A stretch of 64,000 bases of DNA from Proteobacteria bacterium UBA2363. GTDB taxonomy: Bacteria; Pseudomonadota; Gammaproteobacteria; Xanthomonadales; UBA2363. Below the pieces are notes generated by a model, which saw only the letters and a program-made list of their open reading frames with translations, did no database searches and had not been told where the DNA came from. The stretch spans positions 124,001 through 188,000 of the forward strand of contig DDTN01000046.1 in assembly GCA_002344355.1 (NCBI GenBank), given 5' to 3'. This document shows, one piece after another, positions 8,675 to 16,968 of the stretch (position 1 is the first letter of the stretch; each line of letters starts with the position of its first letter). The position numbers and the translations under genes are program-made.

Positions 8675-9247
8675 ATGGGCAACCGCCTCTCGCGGATCTA
8701 CACGCGCACCGGCGACGACGGCTCCACCGGACTGGGCGACGGCGCCCGGGTCGGCAAGGACAGCCTGCGCGTCGAGGCCTACGGCACGGTCGACGAGCTC
8801 AACAGCGCGATCGGCATCGTGCTGGCGCAGCAGCCGCTCCCGGATTCCGTGGCCGCCGTCCTGGTGCAGGTCCAGCACGAGCTGTTCGACCTGGGCGGCG
8901 AGCTGTGCCTGCCGCCGGGCACCGAACTGGTCCACGACCGGGACGTCGAGCGCCTGGAACGCCACCTGGACGGCTTCAACGCCGACCTGCCGCCGCTCAA
9001 GGACTTCATCCTGCCCGGTGGCGGCGCGGCCGCAGCGCACTGCCACCTGGCCCGGACCATCTGCCGGCGCGCCGAGCGGGTGCTGGTCGCGCTGTCCCGG
9101 GAGGAACCGGTCCGCGGCGAGTGCATCCGCTACCTCAACCGCCTGTCCGACCTGCTGTTCGTGCTGGGCCGGGTGCTGGCCCGCGCCGCGGGCGCCGGCG
9201 AGGTGCTGTGGCAGCATGCGCGCCGCCAGCACGATGCCGGCGGCTGA
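8675..9247 (+). CDS. Cob(I)yrinic acid a,c-diamide/cob(I)alamin adenosyltransferase, PduO type
   Basis: A 190-residue trimeric adenosyltransferase that transfers the 5'-deoxyadenosyl group of ATP to cob(I)alamin. The ATP-binding N-terminus YTRTGDDGSTGLGDG, the VEAYGTVDELNSAIG helix, the CHLARTICRRAER segment and YLNRLSDLLFVLGR are all family signatures. It lies five bases after the membrane protein gene in the corrinoid operon. Together the three genes suggest salvage and adenosylation of corrinoids; no de novo cobalamin ring genes are in the window. Confidence 0.93.
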   Translation: MGNRLSRIYTRTGDDGSTGLGDGARVGKDSLRVEAYGTVDELNSAIGIVLAQQPLPDSVAAVLVQVQHELFDLGGELCLPPGTELVHDRDVERLERHLDGFNADLPPLKDFILPGGGAAAAHCHLARTICRRAERVLVALSREEPVRGECIRYLNRLSDLLFVLGRVLARAAGAGEVLWQHARRQHDAGG

Positions 9248-9283
9248 GCCGCCGCCAAGCGCCCCGACCGGACCCGGCGACCG

Positions 9284-10273
9284 ATGACCGACCCCGACGC
9301 AGCCGGCGCCGCCGGCACGACGCCGCCGGGAGCGCCGACCCTGGCGCTGTTCAGCCACCCCGACTGCGCCAGGCACGATCCGGTACCCGGCCACCCGGAG
9401 CAGCCGGCGCGCCTGGCCGCGGCGCTGGCCGCCTTCGACCACCCTGCCCTGGCCGACTGCCCGCGCATCGATGCGCCGCTCGCCGACCGCGAAGCCCTGC
9501 TGCGCGTGCACAGCGCCGCCCACGTCGAGCGCGTCTTCGAGGCCGGCCGGCGCGGCGCGCTGGTCCAGCTCGATCCCGACACGGCGGTGGCGCCGGGCTC
9601 GCTGGACGCCGCGCTGCGGGCGGCAGGCGCGGTGGTCGCGGCGGTCGACCATGTCATGGCCGGCACCGGTCGGCGCGCCTTCTGCGCGGTCCGGCCGCCG
9701 GGCCACCATGCCACCCGGCGCCTGGCCATGGGCTTCTGCCAGTTCAACGCGATCGCCGTCGGGGCCGCGCACGCGCTCGCCCGGCACGGCCTGTCGCGGG
9801 TCGCGGTCGTCGACTTCGATGTCCACCACGGCAACGGCAGTCAGGCGATCTTCTGGGACGAGCCGCGCGTGCTGTTCGCCTCCAGCCACCAGTGGCCCCT
9901 GTACCCGGGCAGCGGCGCCGCAGAAGAGACCGGCGCCAGCGCCAACATCGCCAATGCGCCACTGCCGCCTGGCGCCGGGCCGGCGGCGTTCCGGTCCGCC
10001 TGGGCGGACCGGCTGCTGCCGCGCATCGACGCCTTCGCCCCGGAGCTGCTGCTGGTCTCCGCGGGCTTCGACGGCCACCGCGACGACCCCCTGGGCGGCC
10101 TGCGGCTGCTGGCGGACGACTACGCCTGGCTGACCGCGGAGCTGGTGGCGCTGGCCGGACGCCACGCGGTCGGCCGCCTGGTCGCAAGCCTGGAGGGCGG
10201 TTACGACCTGGCGGCGCTCACCGAGTGCACGCGCGCGCACGCCCTGGCCCTGCTCGGCCAGGCAGCGCCCTGA
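9284..10273 (+). CDS. Histone deacetylase-family (acetylpolyamine/acetyl-lysine deacetylase-like) protein
   Basis: A 329-residue zinc hydrolase of the HDAC/AcuC/acetylpolyamine amidohydrolase superfamily. It shows the tandem active-site histidines in RPPGHHATRR (about residues 138-146), the zinc-ligand strand VVDFDVHHGNGSQAIF, the second zinc Asp in SAGFDGHRDDPLGG and the late Tyr in EGGYDLAAL. The residues needed for catalysis are therefore present. Physiological substrates of such bacterial enzymes are usually unknown. It starts 36 bp after the adenosyltransferase and is convergent with htpX. Confidence 0.9.
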   Translation: MTDPDAAGAAGTTPPGAPTLALFSHPDCARHDPVPGHPEQPARLAAALAAFDHPALADCPRIDAPLADREALLRVHSAAHVERVFEAGRRGALVQLDPDTAVAPGSLDAALRAAGAVVAAVDHVMAGTGRRAFCAVRPPGHHATRRLAMGFCQFNAIAVGAAHALARHGLSRVAVVDFDVHHGNGSQAIFWDEPRVLFASSHQWPLYPGSGAAEETGASANIANAPLPPGAGPAAFRSAWADRLLPRIDAFAPELLLVSAGFDGHRDDPLGGLRLLADDYAWLTAELVALAGRHAVGRLVASLEGGYDLAALTECTRAHALALLGQAAP

Positions 10274-10349
10274 GACCCGGCCGCGACGCCCGTTCCGGCC
10301 GGTGACCGCGGCGCTAGGACCCGGGCGCCGCGGCCGGTCCCGCCCTGGA

Positions 10350-11237
10350 TCAGCGGGCGGCTTCCAGCGCGGCGATCCGCTCGGTCAGCGGCGGGTGGCT
10401 CATGAACAGGCGCTTGAGGCCGGCCGCCATGTGGCCGCTGATGCCGAACGCCTGGACTTCCTGGGGCAGGGTCGACTCGCCCTGGTTGCCGCCCAGCCGG
10501 CGCAGCGCGGCGACCATCTTCTCGCGGCCGGCCAGGCGGGCGCCGCCGGCGTCGGCGCGGAACTCGCGGTGGCGCGAGAACCACATGGCGATGATCGAGG
10601 CCAGGATGCCGAGCAGGACCTGGGCGATCATGACGGTGATCCAGTAGCCCATGCCCGGGCCGCGCTCGTTCTTGAACACGACCTGGTCGACGATCCGGCC
10701 GATCACCCGCGACAGCACGATCACGAAGGTGTTCAGCACGCCCTGCAGCAGGGCCATGGTGACCATGTCGCCGTTGGCGACGTGGGCGACCTCGTGGCCC
10801 AGCACCGCCTCGACCTCGTCGCGCTCCATCTGCCGGAGCAGGCCGGTGCTGACCGCCACCAGGGCGTTGTTGCGGTTCATGCCGGTGGCGAACGCGTTCA
10901 TCTCCGGGGCGTCGTAGATGGCGACCTCGGGCATGCCGATTCCGGCGTCCTTGGCCTGCCGGTGGACGGTCGCGACCAGCCAGCGCTCGGCCTCGTTGGC
11001 CGGACGCTGGGGATCGATGACCTGGGCGCCGGTGGCGCGCTTTGCCACGAACTTCGACATCGCCAGCGAGATGAAGGAGCCGGTGAAGCCGAGCAGCGCG
11101 GCGAACACCAGCAGCGAGGTGAAGTCCTGGCCGGTCGAGGCCAGGTACATGTCCAGGCCCAGCAGCTTCATCACGACCGACAGCACCAGCAGGACGGCGA
11201 TGTTGGTGGCGGCGAACAGGGCGATCCGCTTGAGCAT
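10350..11237 (-). CDS. htpX: Membrane zinc metalloprotease HtpX
   Basis: A 295-residue inner-membrane heat-shock protease that helps FtsH in membrane-protein quality control. Two N-terminal transmembrane segments (about residues 5-25 and 40-60) precede the zinc motif LGHEVAHVANGDMVTM (HExxH at 148-152). A second pair of membrane helices follows, then the third ligand region SRHREFRADAGGARLAG. Start ATG at 11235-11237. It is divergent from gluQ with 68 bp between starts, so both promoters must lie there; no clear heat-shock promoter was identified. Confidence 0.95.
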   Translation of the reverse strand: MLKRIALFAATNIAVLLVLSVVMKLLGLDMYLASTGQDFTSLLVFAALLGFTGSFISLAMSKFVAKRATGAQVIDPQRPANEAERWLVATVHRQAKDAGIGMPEVAIYDAPEMNAFATGMNRNNALVAVSTGLLRQMERDEVEAVLGHEVAHVANGDMVTMALLQGVLNTFVIVLSRVIGRIVDQVVFKNERGPGMGYWITVMIAQVLLGILASIIAMWFSRHREFRADAGGARLAGREKMVAALRRLGGNQGESTLPQEVQAFGISGHMAAGLKRLFMSHPPLTERIAALEAAR

Positions 11238-11305
11238 GGGACACTCCGGGTGGATGGGTTTCAGGCGATTATAGGTGGGGCGCGTGTGCCCGCCGTTCAA
11301 GCCCG

Positions 11306-12226
11306 ATGACCGTTCAGGATCCCGCCACCCGCAGCCTCCCCTACCGCGGCCGCTTCGCCCCCTCGCCGACCGGCGCCCTGCACCTGGGATCCCTGCTGGT
11401 GGCGGTGGCGAGCTGGCTGCGCGCGCGCAGCCGCGACGGCGCCTGGCTGGTGCGCATCGAGGACATCGACCCGCCGCGCGAACGGGTCGGCGCCAGCGCC
11501 GGCATCCTGGCGACCCTGGCCGCCTTCGGGCTGGCCAGCGACGAACCGGTGCTGTTCCAGTCCGGGCGGTCCGCAGCCTACGAGCGGGCGCTGCAGCGCC
11601 TGATCGCCGCCGGTCGGGCGTTCCCCTGCCGCTGCTCCCGGCAGGACGTGCTTGCGCGCGGCGGCCACCACGGCCGCTGCAGCCCCGATGCCGGCAGCAA
11701 GCCCGACCCGGCCTGGCGCCTGCTCGCGCCGACCGCGCCGGTGGTCTTCGACGACCTCTGGCAAGGCCGCCAGGTCCAGGACGTCGCGGCCACCGAAGGC
11801 GACTTCGTGATCCGCCGCAGCGACGGGCTGTGGGCCTACCAGCTCGCGGTGGTGGTCGACGACCACTTCCAGGGCATCACCGAGGTCGTGCGCGGCAGCG
11901 ACCTGCTCGCGTCGACCGCGCGCCAGATCGCCGTGCAGAAGGCGCTGGGGCTCCCGACCCCGGCCTACCTGCACCTGCCGGTCCTGCTCGACGACGATGG
12001 CCGCAAGCTGTCCAAGCAGAACCTCGCGCTGCCGGTCGACGCCGGCGACCCGCTGCCGGCGCTGCGCCGGGTCCTGGCGATCCTTGGCATGCCCGCGGCG
12101 GTGCGGGCCGGGACGGGCCCGCCGTCCCGGATGCTGGCCGCGGCGGTCGGCCACTTCGCGTTCGACCGCCTGCCGCGCGGCGCCGATCTTTGCAGTGCAA
12201 CATGGCAGGCACTGGCGAACCGCTAG
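11306..12226 (+). CDS. gluQ: Glutamyl-Q tRNA(Asp) synthetase
   Basis: A 306-residue truncated GluRS paralogue that attaches glutamate to the queuosine base of tRNA-Asp. It has the HIGH-like motif APSPTGALHLGSLL, a zinc-binding stretch CRCSRQDVLARGGHHGRC, the EDIDPPRE sugar/acid site and the KMSKS equivalent KLSKQ. It lacks the C-terminal anticodon-binding domain of full GluRS, as expected. It is divergent from htpX, and phaB begins 41 bp after its stop. The usual dksA neighbour is not here. Confidence 0.94.
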   Translation: MTVQDPATRSLPYRGRFAPSPTGALHLGSLLVAVASWLRARSRDGAWLVRIEDIDPPRERVGASAGILATLAAFGLASDEPVLFQSGRSAAYERALQRLIAAGRAFPCRCSRQDVLARGGHHGRCSPDAGSKPDPAWRLLAPTAPVVFDDLWQGRQVQDVAATEGDFVIRRSDGLWAYQLAVVVDDHFQGITEVVRGSDLLASTARQIAVQKALGLPTPAYLHLPVLLDDDGRKLSKQNLALPVDAGDPLPALRRVLAILGMPAAVRAGTGPPSRMLAAAVGHFAFDRLPRGADLCSATWQALANR

Positions 12227-12267
12227 ACTTCCCGCGCACGTCCCCGACAAACCCCAAGGAGCGCTCC

Positions 12268-13008
12268 ATGACCTCTCGCGTGGCACTGGTGACCGGCGGC
12301 ACCGGCGGTATCGGTTCGGCAATCTGCGAGCGGCTGGCCAGCCGCGGCCACAAGGTGGTCACCAACTACCGCAACGAGGACAAGGCGCGCGCCTGGCAAC
12401 GCGAGATGAAGGAGCGCGGCGTCGACATCGCGATCGTCCCCGGCGACGTGTCCACGGCCGCCCAGGCCGCCGACATGATCAGGGCGATCGCCGAGCGCAT
12501 CGGTGCGGTCGACATCCTGGTCAACAACGCCGGCATCACCCGCGACACCACCTTCCACCGGATGACCGCCGACCAGTGGCAGGAAGTGATCAACACCAAC
12601 CTCAACTCCTGCTACAACGTCACCCGCCCGGTGATCGACGGCATGCGCGAGCGCAAGTGGGGGCGGATCATCCAGATCGCCTCGATCAACGGCCAGAAGG
12701 GCCAGTACGGCCAGGCCAACTACGCCGCCGCCAAGGCCGGCATGCACGGCTTCACCATCTCCCTGGCCCAGGAGAACGCCAAGCTCGGCATCACCGTCAA
12801 CACGGTATCGCCGGGCTACGTCGCCACCGACATGGTGATGGCGGTGCCCGAGGAGGTGCGCGCCAAGATCGTCGCGCAGATCCCGGTCGGGCGCCTGGGC
12901 AAGCCCGAGGAGATCGCCTATGCGGTCGATTTCCTCGCTGCCGAGGAGGCCGCCTGGATCACCGGCGCCAACCTGTCGATCAACGGCGGCCACTACATGG
13001 GCTGGTGA
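12268..13008 (+). CDS. phaB: Acetoacetyl-CoA reductase PhaB (copy 1)
   Basis: 246-residue short-chain dehydrogenase that reduces acetoacetyl-CoA to (R)-3-hydroxybutyryl-CoA with NADPH, feeding polyhydroxybutyrate synthesis. Cofactor motif TGGTGGIGSAIC at residues 9-20, NNAGITRDTTFHRM (a PhaB signature), catalytic Ser in IQIASINGQKGQYG, and Tyr/Lys in NYAAAKAG. A strong Shine-Dalgarno AAGGAG (12256-12261) precedes the ATG. TAGACT at 12224-12229, at the end of gluQ, could be a -10 element, but the -35 is poor. phaR follows, and a second phaB-like gene lies 0.8 kb downstream. Confidence 0.93.
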   Translation: MTSRVALVTGGTGGIGSAICERLASRGHKVVTNYRNEDKARAWQREMKERGVDIAIVPGDVSTAAQAADMIRAIAERIGAVDILVNNAGITRDTTFHRMTADQWQEVINTNLNSCYNVTRPVIDGMRERKWGRIIQIASINGQKGQYGQANYAAAKAGMHGFTISLAQENAKLGITVNTVSPGYVATDMVMAVPEEVRAKIVAQIPVGRLGKPEEIAYAVDFLAAEEAAWITGANLSINGGHYMGW

Positions 13009-13137
13009 CACCCGCCGGCCCCCGGCGACCGTCCCCGCGGCCGGTCGCCGGGCGTCGGCAGACCGGTGCCAGCCGCCCGCCGCGGCGTGCCTGCCCCTGC
13101 TGCGCCGCCGCAACTGGTGCGCCGCACAAGCCCCTGC

Positions 13138-13143
13138 TAGGCT
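13138..13143 (+). promoter_or_regulatory. Possible -10 element directly before phaR
   Basis: TAGGCT ends six bases before the phaR ATG at 13150, so a transcript from it would start at or next to the start codon. No convincing -35 hexamer lies 17-18 bases upstream. Similar TAG-x-CT hexamers stand before phaB (12224), tRNA-Pro (37471) and the ECF sigma gene (45514), so this may be the local -10 form. Confidence 0.3.
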
Positions 13144-13149
13144 TGGGCC

Positions 13150-13656
13150 ATGGCCGACAAGCGCGTCATCAAGAAGTATCCGAACCGGCGTCTCTACGAC
13201 ACCGCGATCTCCAGCTACATCACCCTCGAGGACGTCCGCCAGCTGGTCATGGACGAGGAGGAGTTCGAGGTCGTCGACGCCAAGAGCGGCGAGGACCTGA
13301 CCCGCTCGGTGCTGCTGCAGATCATCTCGGAGCACGAGGACCACGGGCAGCCGATGTTCACCACCAAGCTGCTGACCCAGATGATCCGCTTCTACGGGGA
13401 TTCCATGCAGGGCTTCATGGGCAGCTACCTGGAGCGCAGCCTGCAGATCTTCATGGACCAGCAGCAGCAGTTCCGCGACCAGCTCGGCAACCTGCTTGGC
13501 CGCACGCCCTGGTCGATGCTCAACGACCTGGCCGAGCGCAACATGGACCTCTGGAACAACATGCAGCAGGGCATGCTGTCCGCGGCAACCCGGATGCAGA
13601 AGGAAGCCACGCCGCGACCGGCCGGCGGCAAGCCCGACAAGCCCGCCAAGGCCTGA
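13150..13656 (+). CDS. phaR: Polyhydroxyalkanoate synthesis regulator PhaR
   Basis: A 168-residue DNA- and granule-binding repressor that controls phasin and PHA genes. The N-terminal PHB/PHA accumulation DNA-binding domain (VIKKYPNRRLYDTAISSYIT) is followed by the second PHB domain (SGEDLTRSVLLQIISEHED, then MFTTKLLTQMIRFYGDSMQG). The C-terminal part is glutamine-rich and helical with a Pro/Lys tail. It sits between two phaB genes, near phaEC, which it probably regulates. The ATG has no obvious ribosome-binding site. Confidence 0.93.
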   Translation: MADKRVIKKYPNRRLYDTAISSYITLEDVRQLVMDEEEFEVVDAKSGEDLTRSVLLQIISEHEDHGQPMFTTKLLTQMIRFYGDSMQGFMGSYLERSLQIFMDQQQQFRDQLGNLLGRTPWSMLNDLAERNMDLWNNMQQGMLSAATRMQKEATPRPAGGKPDKPAKA

Positions 13657-13795
13657 GCGCACGCCGGCGCCGGCGGCCGCCACGACCCGTCCCCGCCCGG
13701 CCCTGTGGCCGGACCCGGTTTGACGCACCGCCGCAGCCTGCCTACCATCGGCCGCCGTTGCGGGCCGCGCCCGCGCCAGGGAAGGCTGCACGATC

Positions 13796-14545
13796 ATGGA
13801 CGACAGACGCATCGCGGTGGTCACCGGCGGCATCGGCGGCCTGGGCACGGAGATCTGCCGGCATCTTGCGCGCGCCGGCCGGCGCGTGATCGCCGCCGAC
13901 CTGCCGGTACGCGAGGAGCGACTGGCCGGGTTCGCCGCCGAGACCGCCGACCTCGGCGACGCGGTGTCGTTCGCGCCCCTGGACGTCACCGACTTCGACG
14001 CCTGCCAGGACTTCGCCGCCGGACTGGAACGCAGCCACGGGGCCATCGACATCCTGGTCTGCGCGGCGGGCATCACCCGCGACACCACGCTGCGCAAGAT
14101 GGACGAACGCCAGTGGCGCGAGCTGATGCGGGTCAACCTGGACGGCGTCTTCAATGCCTGCCGGGCGGTCGTGGAGGGCATGACCGCGCGCGGCTTCGGC
14201 CGCATCGTCAACATCTCCTCGGTGAACGGCCAGACCGGGCAGTTCGGCCAGACCAACTACGCCGCCGCCAAGGCCGGCATCCACGGCTTCACCATGGCGC
14301 TGGCCCGCGAGGTCGCCCGCAAGGGCGTGACCGTCAACTCGGTGGCGCCCGGCTATTGCCGGACCGCGATGGTGATGGCGGTGCCCGACGCCGTGCGCGA
14401 GCAGATCGTCGCCCAGATCCCGGTCGGCCGCCTCGGCGAGCCCCGCGAGATCGCCCGCACGGTGGCCTTCCTGAGCGACGACGACGCCGGCTACATCACC
14501 GGCGCCCTGGTGCCGGTCAACGGTGGCTACTTCATGAGCTTCTGA
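13796..14545 (+). CDS. phaB: Acetoacetyl-CoA reductase PhaB (copy 2)
   Basis: 249-residue SDR closely related to the copy at 12268 but clearly diverged. Cofactor motif TGGIGGLGTEIC, conserved AAGITRDTTLRKM, catalytic Ser in VNISSVNGQTGQFG, and Tyr/Lys in TNYAAAKAG; the end VNGGYFMSF parallels the first copy. Shared segments such as MVMAVPD/E and QIPVGRLG show a duplication. It is convergent with phaC (19 bp between stops). Both reductases presumably supply 3-hydroxyacyl-CoA to PhaEC; different cofactor or chain-length preference is possible but not visible. Confidence 0.9.
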   Translation: MDDRRIAVVTGGIGGLGTEICRHLARAGRRVIAADLPVREERLAGFAAETADLGDAVSFAPLDVTDFDACQDFAAGLERSHGAIDILVCAAGITRDTTLRKMDERQWRELMRVNLDGVFNACRAVVEGMTARGFGRIVNISSVNGQTGQFGQTNYAAAKAGIHGFTMALAREVARKGVTVNSVAPGYCRTAMVMAVPDAVREQIVAQIPVGRLGEPREIARTVAFLSDDDAGYITGALVPVNGGYFMSF

Positions 14546-14564
14546 GCCGGCGGCCGCGCCCGGC

Positions 14565-15635
14565 TCAGCCGTTGCGCGCCGCCAGCCAGTCGTGGATCGC
14601 CTGCGGCACCTCGCGCTGGGCGCGGCCGGAGACGTAGATGCCGATGTGGCCGCCGCGGAACGCCAGCTCGCTGTAGTCGTCGGTGCCGACGATGCCGCCC
14701 AGCGGCCGCGAGGCGTCCGGCGGCACCAGGTGGTCCTGCTCGGCATAGATGTTCAGCACCGGCATGGAGATGGCGAGCGGATCGACCGCCCGGCCGCCGA
14801 TCTCCAGGCCGCCCTTGACCAGCTTGTTGCCCTGGTAGAAGTCCTTGATGAACTGCCGGTAGGCCTCGCCGGCGAGGTCGGGCGAATCGAAGATCCACTT
14901 CTCCATGCGCAGGAAGTTCTCCAGCTCGGTCTTGTCGTCGAGGATGTCGACCAGGCCGACGTACTTCTGGAAGTTGAGCCGGTACGGCTTGAGCATCAGG
15001 TAGCAGAAGTTCATCAGGTCGGCGGGCACGTTGCCGACCGCGTCGACGAACAGGTCGACGTCCATGCCGCGCGCCCAGTGGCCCAGCATGTTGTCGGGCG
15101 TATGGAAGTCGACCGGCGTGACCATGGTGATCAGGTTGCGCACCTTGTCCGGGTGCAGGGCGCTGTAGCACACCGAGAACGCGCCGCCCTGGCAGATGCC
15201 GAGCAGGTTGATCGCGTCCAGGCCGTGGCGGTCGGCCACCGCCTGCACGCAGCGGTCGATATAGCCGTTGATGTAGTCGTCCAGGGTCAGCCAGCGGTCG
15301 GAGCGGTCCGGATAGCCCCAGTCGATCAGGTAGACGTCCTCGCCGCGCGCCAGCAGGTTGCGCACCAGCGAGCGGTCCTCCTGCAGGTCGACCATGTAGG
15401 GCCGGTTGACCAGGGCGTAGACGATCAGGATCGGCACCTTGGCGGTCGGCGGCTTGTCGCCCTTGAACCGGTACAGGACCAGCTTGTCCTCGCGGTAGAC
15501 CTCTTCCTTCGGCGTGCAGCCGAAGTCGACGTCGTCGACCTCGCGGAGGGTCGACAGGCCCGCGGCCAGGCGCTGGTTGAAGCGCATCGCTTCCTCGACC
15601 AGGGCCTGCGGGCCGAACTTCAATGCTCCGATCAT
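14565..15635 (-). CDS. phaC: Class III polyhydroxyalkanoate synthase subunit PhaC
   Basis: 356-residue catalytic subunit that polymerises 3-hydroxyacyl-CoA on the granule surface. The lipase-like box is GICQGG with the nucleophile Cys148, matching the class III position; the acid lies in YAEQDHLVPP and the His in FRGGHIGIYVSG. Length fits class III (about 355) rather than class I/II (about 560-600). Its start is three bases after the phaE stop, so phaE-phaC is one operon reading toward the phaB-phaR block. Confidence 0.96.
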   Translation of the reverse strand: MIGALKFGPQALVEEAMRFNQRLAAGLSTLREVDDVDFGCTPKEEVYREDKLVLYRFKGDKPPTAKVPILIVYALVNRPYMVDLQEDRSLVRNLLARGEDVYLIDWGYPDRSDRWLTLDDYINGYIDRCVQAVADRHGLDAINLLGICQGGAFSVCYSALHPDKVRNLITMVTPVDFHTPDNMLGHWARGMDVDLFVDAVGNVPADLMNFCYLMLKPYRLNFQKYVGLVDILDDKTELENFLRMEKWIFDSPDLAGEAYRQFIKDFYQGNKLVKGGLEIGGRAVDPLAISMPVLNIYAEQDHLVPPDASRPLGGIVGTDDYSELAFRGGHIGIYVSGRAQREVPQAIHDWLAARNG

Positions 15636-15638
15636 GGC

Positions 15639-16826
15639 TCAGCGGCTCCTGCGCGGGCTGCGGGCGGTGGAACGCACCACCGGCGTCTCGGCGCCGCGGG
15701 CACGGGTGGCGCGCGCGGCCTTGCTCTTGCTGCGGGCCTTGGCGGCCTTGGCGGGCGTGGCGGCCTCCCCGGCCGGCTTGCCGGCCGGCTTGCCGGCGGG
15801 CCGGGCCACGCCTGCATCCGCACCGCCCTTCGCCGCCGGGCCGGCCGCGGGACCGGCACGGCGCAGGGCGTCGATCTCCGAGCGCAGCCGGCGCAGCTCG
15901 CGCCGGTGCTCGTGCAGCTGGCGGGCCATGGAGTCGACCTCGGTCCGCCCGGGCAGGCCGAACTGCGCGCCGATCCGCTCGATCTCGGCGTTGATGCCGG
16001 CGCGCACCCGCATCTGGGCATCGACCAGGGCGCCGCTGGCCTGGCGGTAGTCCGCGCCCAGCGCCACCTCGGCGAAGGCTTCCTCGGCGGCGTCGATCCA
16101 CAGGTCGTAGAGCGCGCGCACGGTCTCGATCTGGCGTCCGGGCTGCTCGCGCTCGGCGAGCTTGCGCTCGAACCTGTCGAGGGCACCGCCGGTCGCCTTC
16201 AGCATGACCTCCCGGAAGCGTGCCGAGGCGGCCTGGAACGCCAGCCAGGCCCGCGCCAGCGCCTGGCCCCGCTCGACGTGCTCGCGCTGCAGGCCGAACG
16301 CCGGCAGCGACAGCAGGCCGCCGAGATCGCCGCTGACCGCCTGCATCGGGCCGCTGGACAGGGCGCGCACCAGCTGCTCGACCTGGCCGGCGTCGACGCC
16401 ACCGAACCAGGGCGGCTGGCCGAGGCCGGTCAGGGCGCCGGCGCCGAAGCGCTCGTGCACGCGGCGCAGCTCGGCGACGAAGGCCTGCGGATCGATGCCG
16501 CCGCCCGGCGCCTGCAGGGCGCCGGCGTTCATCATTCCCTGCAACAGGCCCAGGTACTGCTTGCCGTGCGCCATCATCTGCTCGAACAGGGCGTTGTGGT
16601 CGCTGCCGGCGAAGCCTCCGGGGACCCCGCCCGGAAAGGCACCGGGCAGGCCGCCGGACTGCGCGACCAGGGCGCGCCGCCAGGCCTCCAGGCCGTCCGC
16701 CCAGGGCGAGGTGGCTGCCGGCGGTCGCGCCGGTTCCATCACCTGGCCCGCCAGGCCGCGCCAGCCGTCCCAGTACTGCTGCTGCAGCTTGGCCATCTGG
16801 CCGAGCCAGTCGCCCTGATCGCTCAT
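15639..16826 (-). CDS. phaE: Class III PHA synthase subunit PhaE
   Basis: 395-residue non-catalytic subunit required for class III PhaC activity. It starts MSDQGDWLGQMAKLQQQYWD, has long helical stretches, and carries the conserved LGADYRQASGALVDAQMRVR and LPGRTEVDSMARQLHEHRRE segments near the C-terminus. The tail after residue about 330 is Ala/Lys/Pro-rich with repeated GKPAGKPAG, low-complexity and basic, longer than the textbook PhaE. A GAGGAT ribosome-binding site precedes this ATG; a longer in-frame start at 16844 lacks one. It lies directly upstream of phaC. Confidence 0.92.
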   Translation of the reverse strand: MSDQGDWLGQMAKLQQQYWDGWRGLAGQVMEPARPPAATSPWADGLEAWRRALVAQSGGLPGAFPGGVPGGFAGSDHNALFEQMMAHGKQYLGLLQGMMNAGALQAPGGGIDPQAFVAELRRVHERFGAGALTGLGQPPWFGGVDAGQVEQLVRALSSGPMQAVSGDLGGLLSLPAFGLQREHVERGQALARAWLAFQAASARFREVMLKATGGALDRFERKLAEREQPGRQIETVRALYDLWIDAAEEAFAEVALGADYRQASGALVDAQMRVRAGINAEIERIGAQFGLPGRTEVDSMARQLHEHRRELRRLRSEIDALRRAGPAAGPAAKGGADAGVARPAGKPAGKPAGEAATPAKAAKARSKSKAARATRARGAETPVVRSTARSPRRSR

Positions 16827-16968
16827 CGGTCGGTATCCTCGCATCTGCGGATGACGGCCATGCTAACGCGGATGGCCGATGCCAGGTCGCGCCACGGCCT
16901 TGTGGCAGGCAGCAGGCCGCTCCGGCGCCGGACCGTGACGCCGGCCGGCCGGGCGGCGCGCAGCGCGC

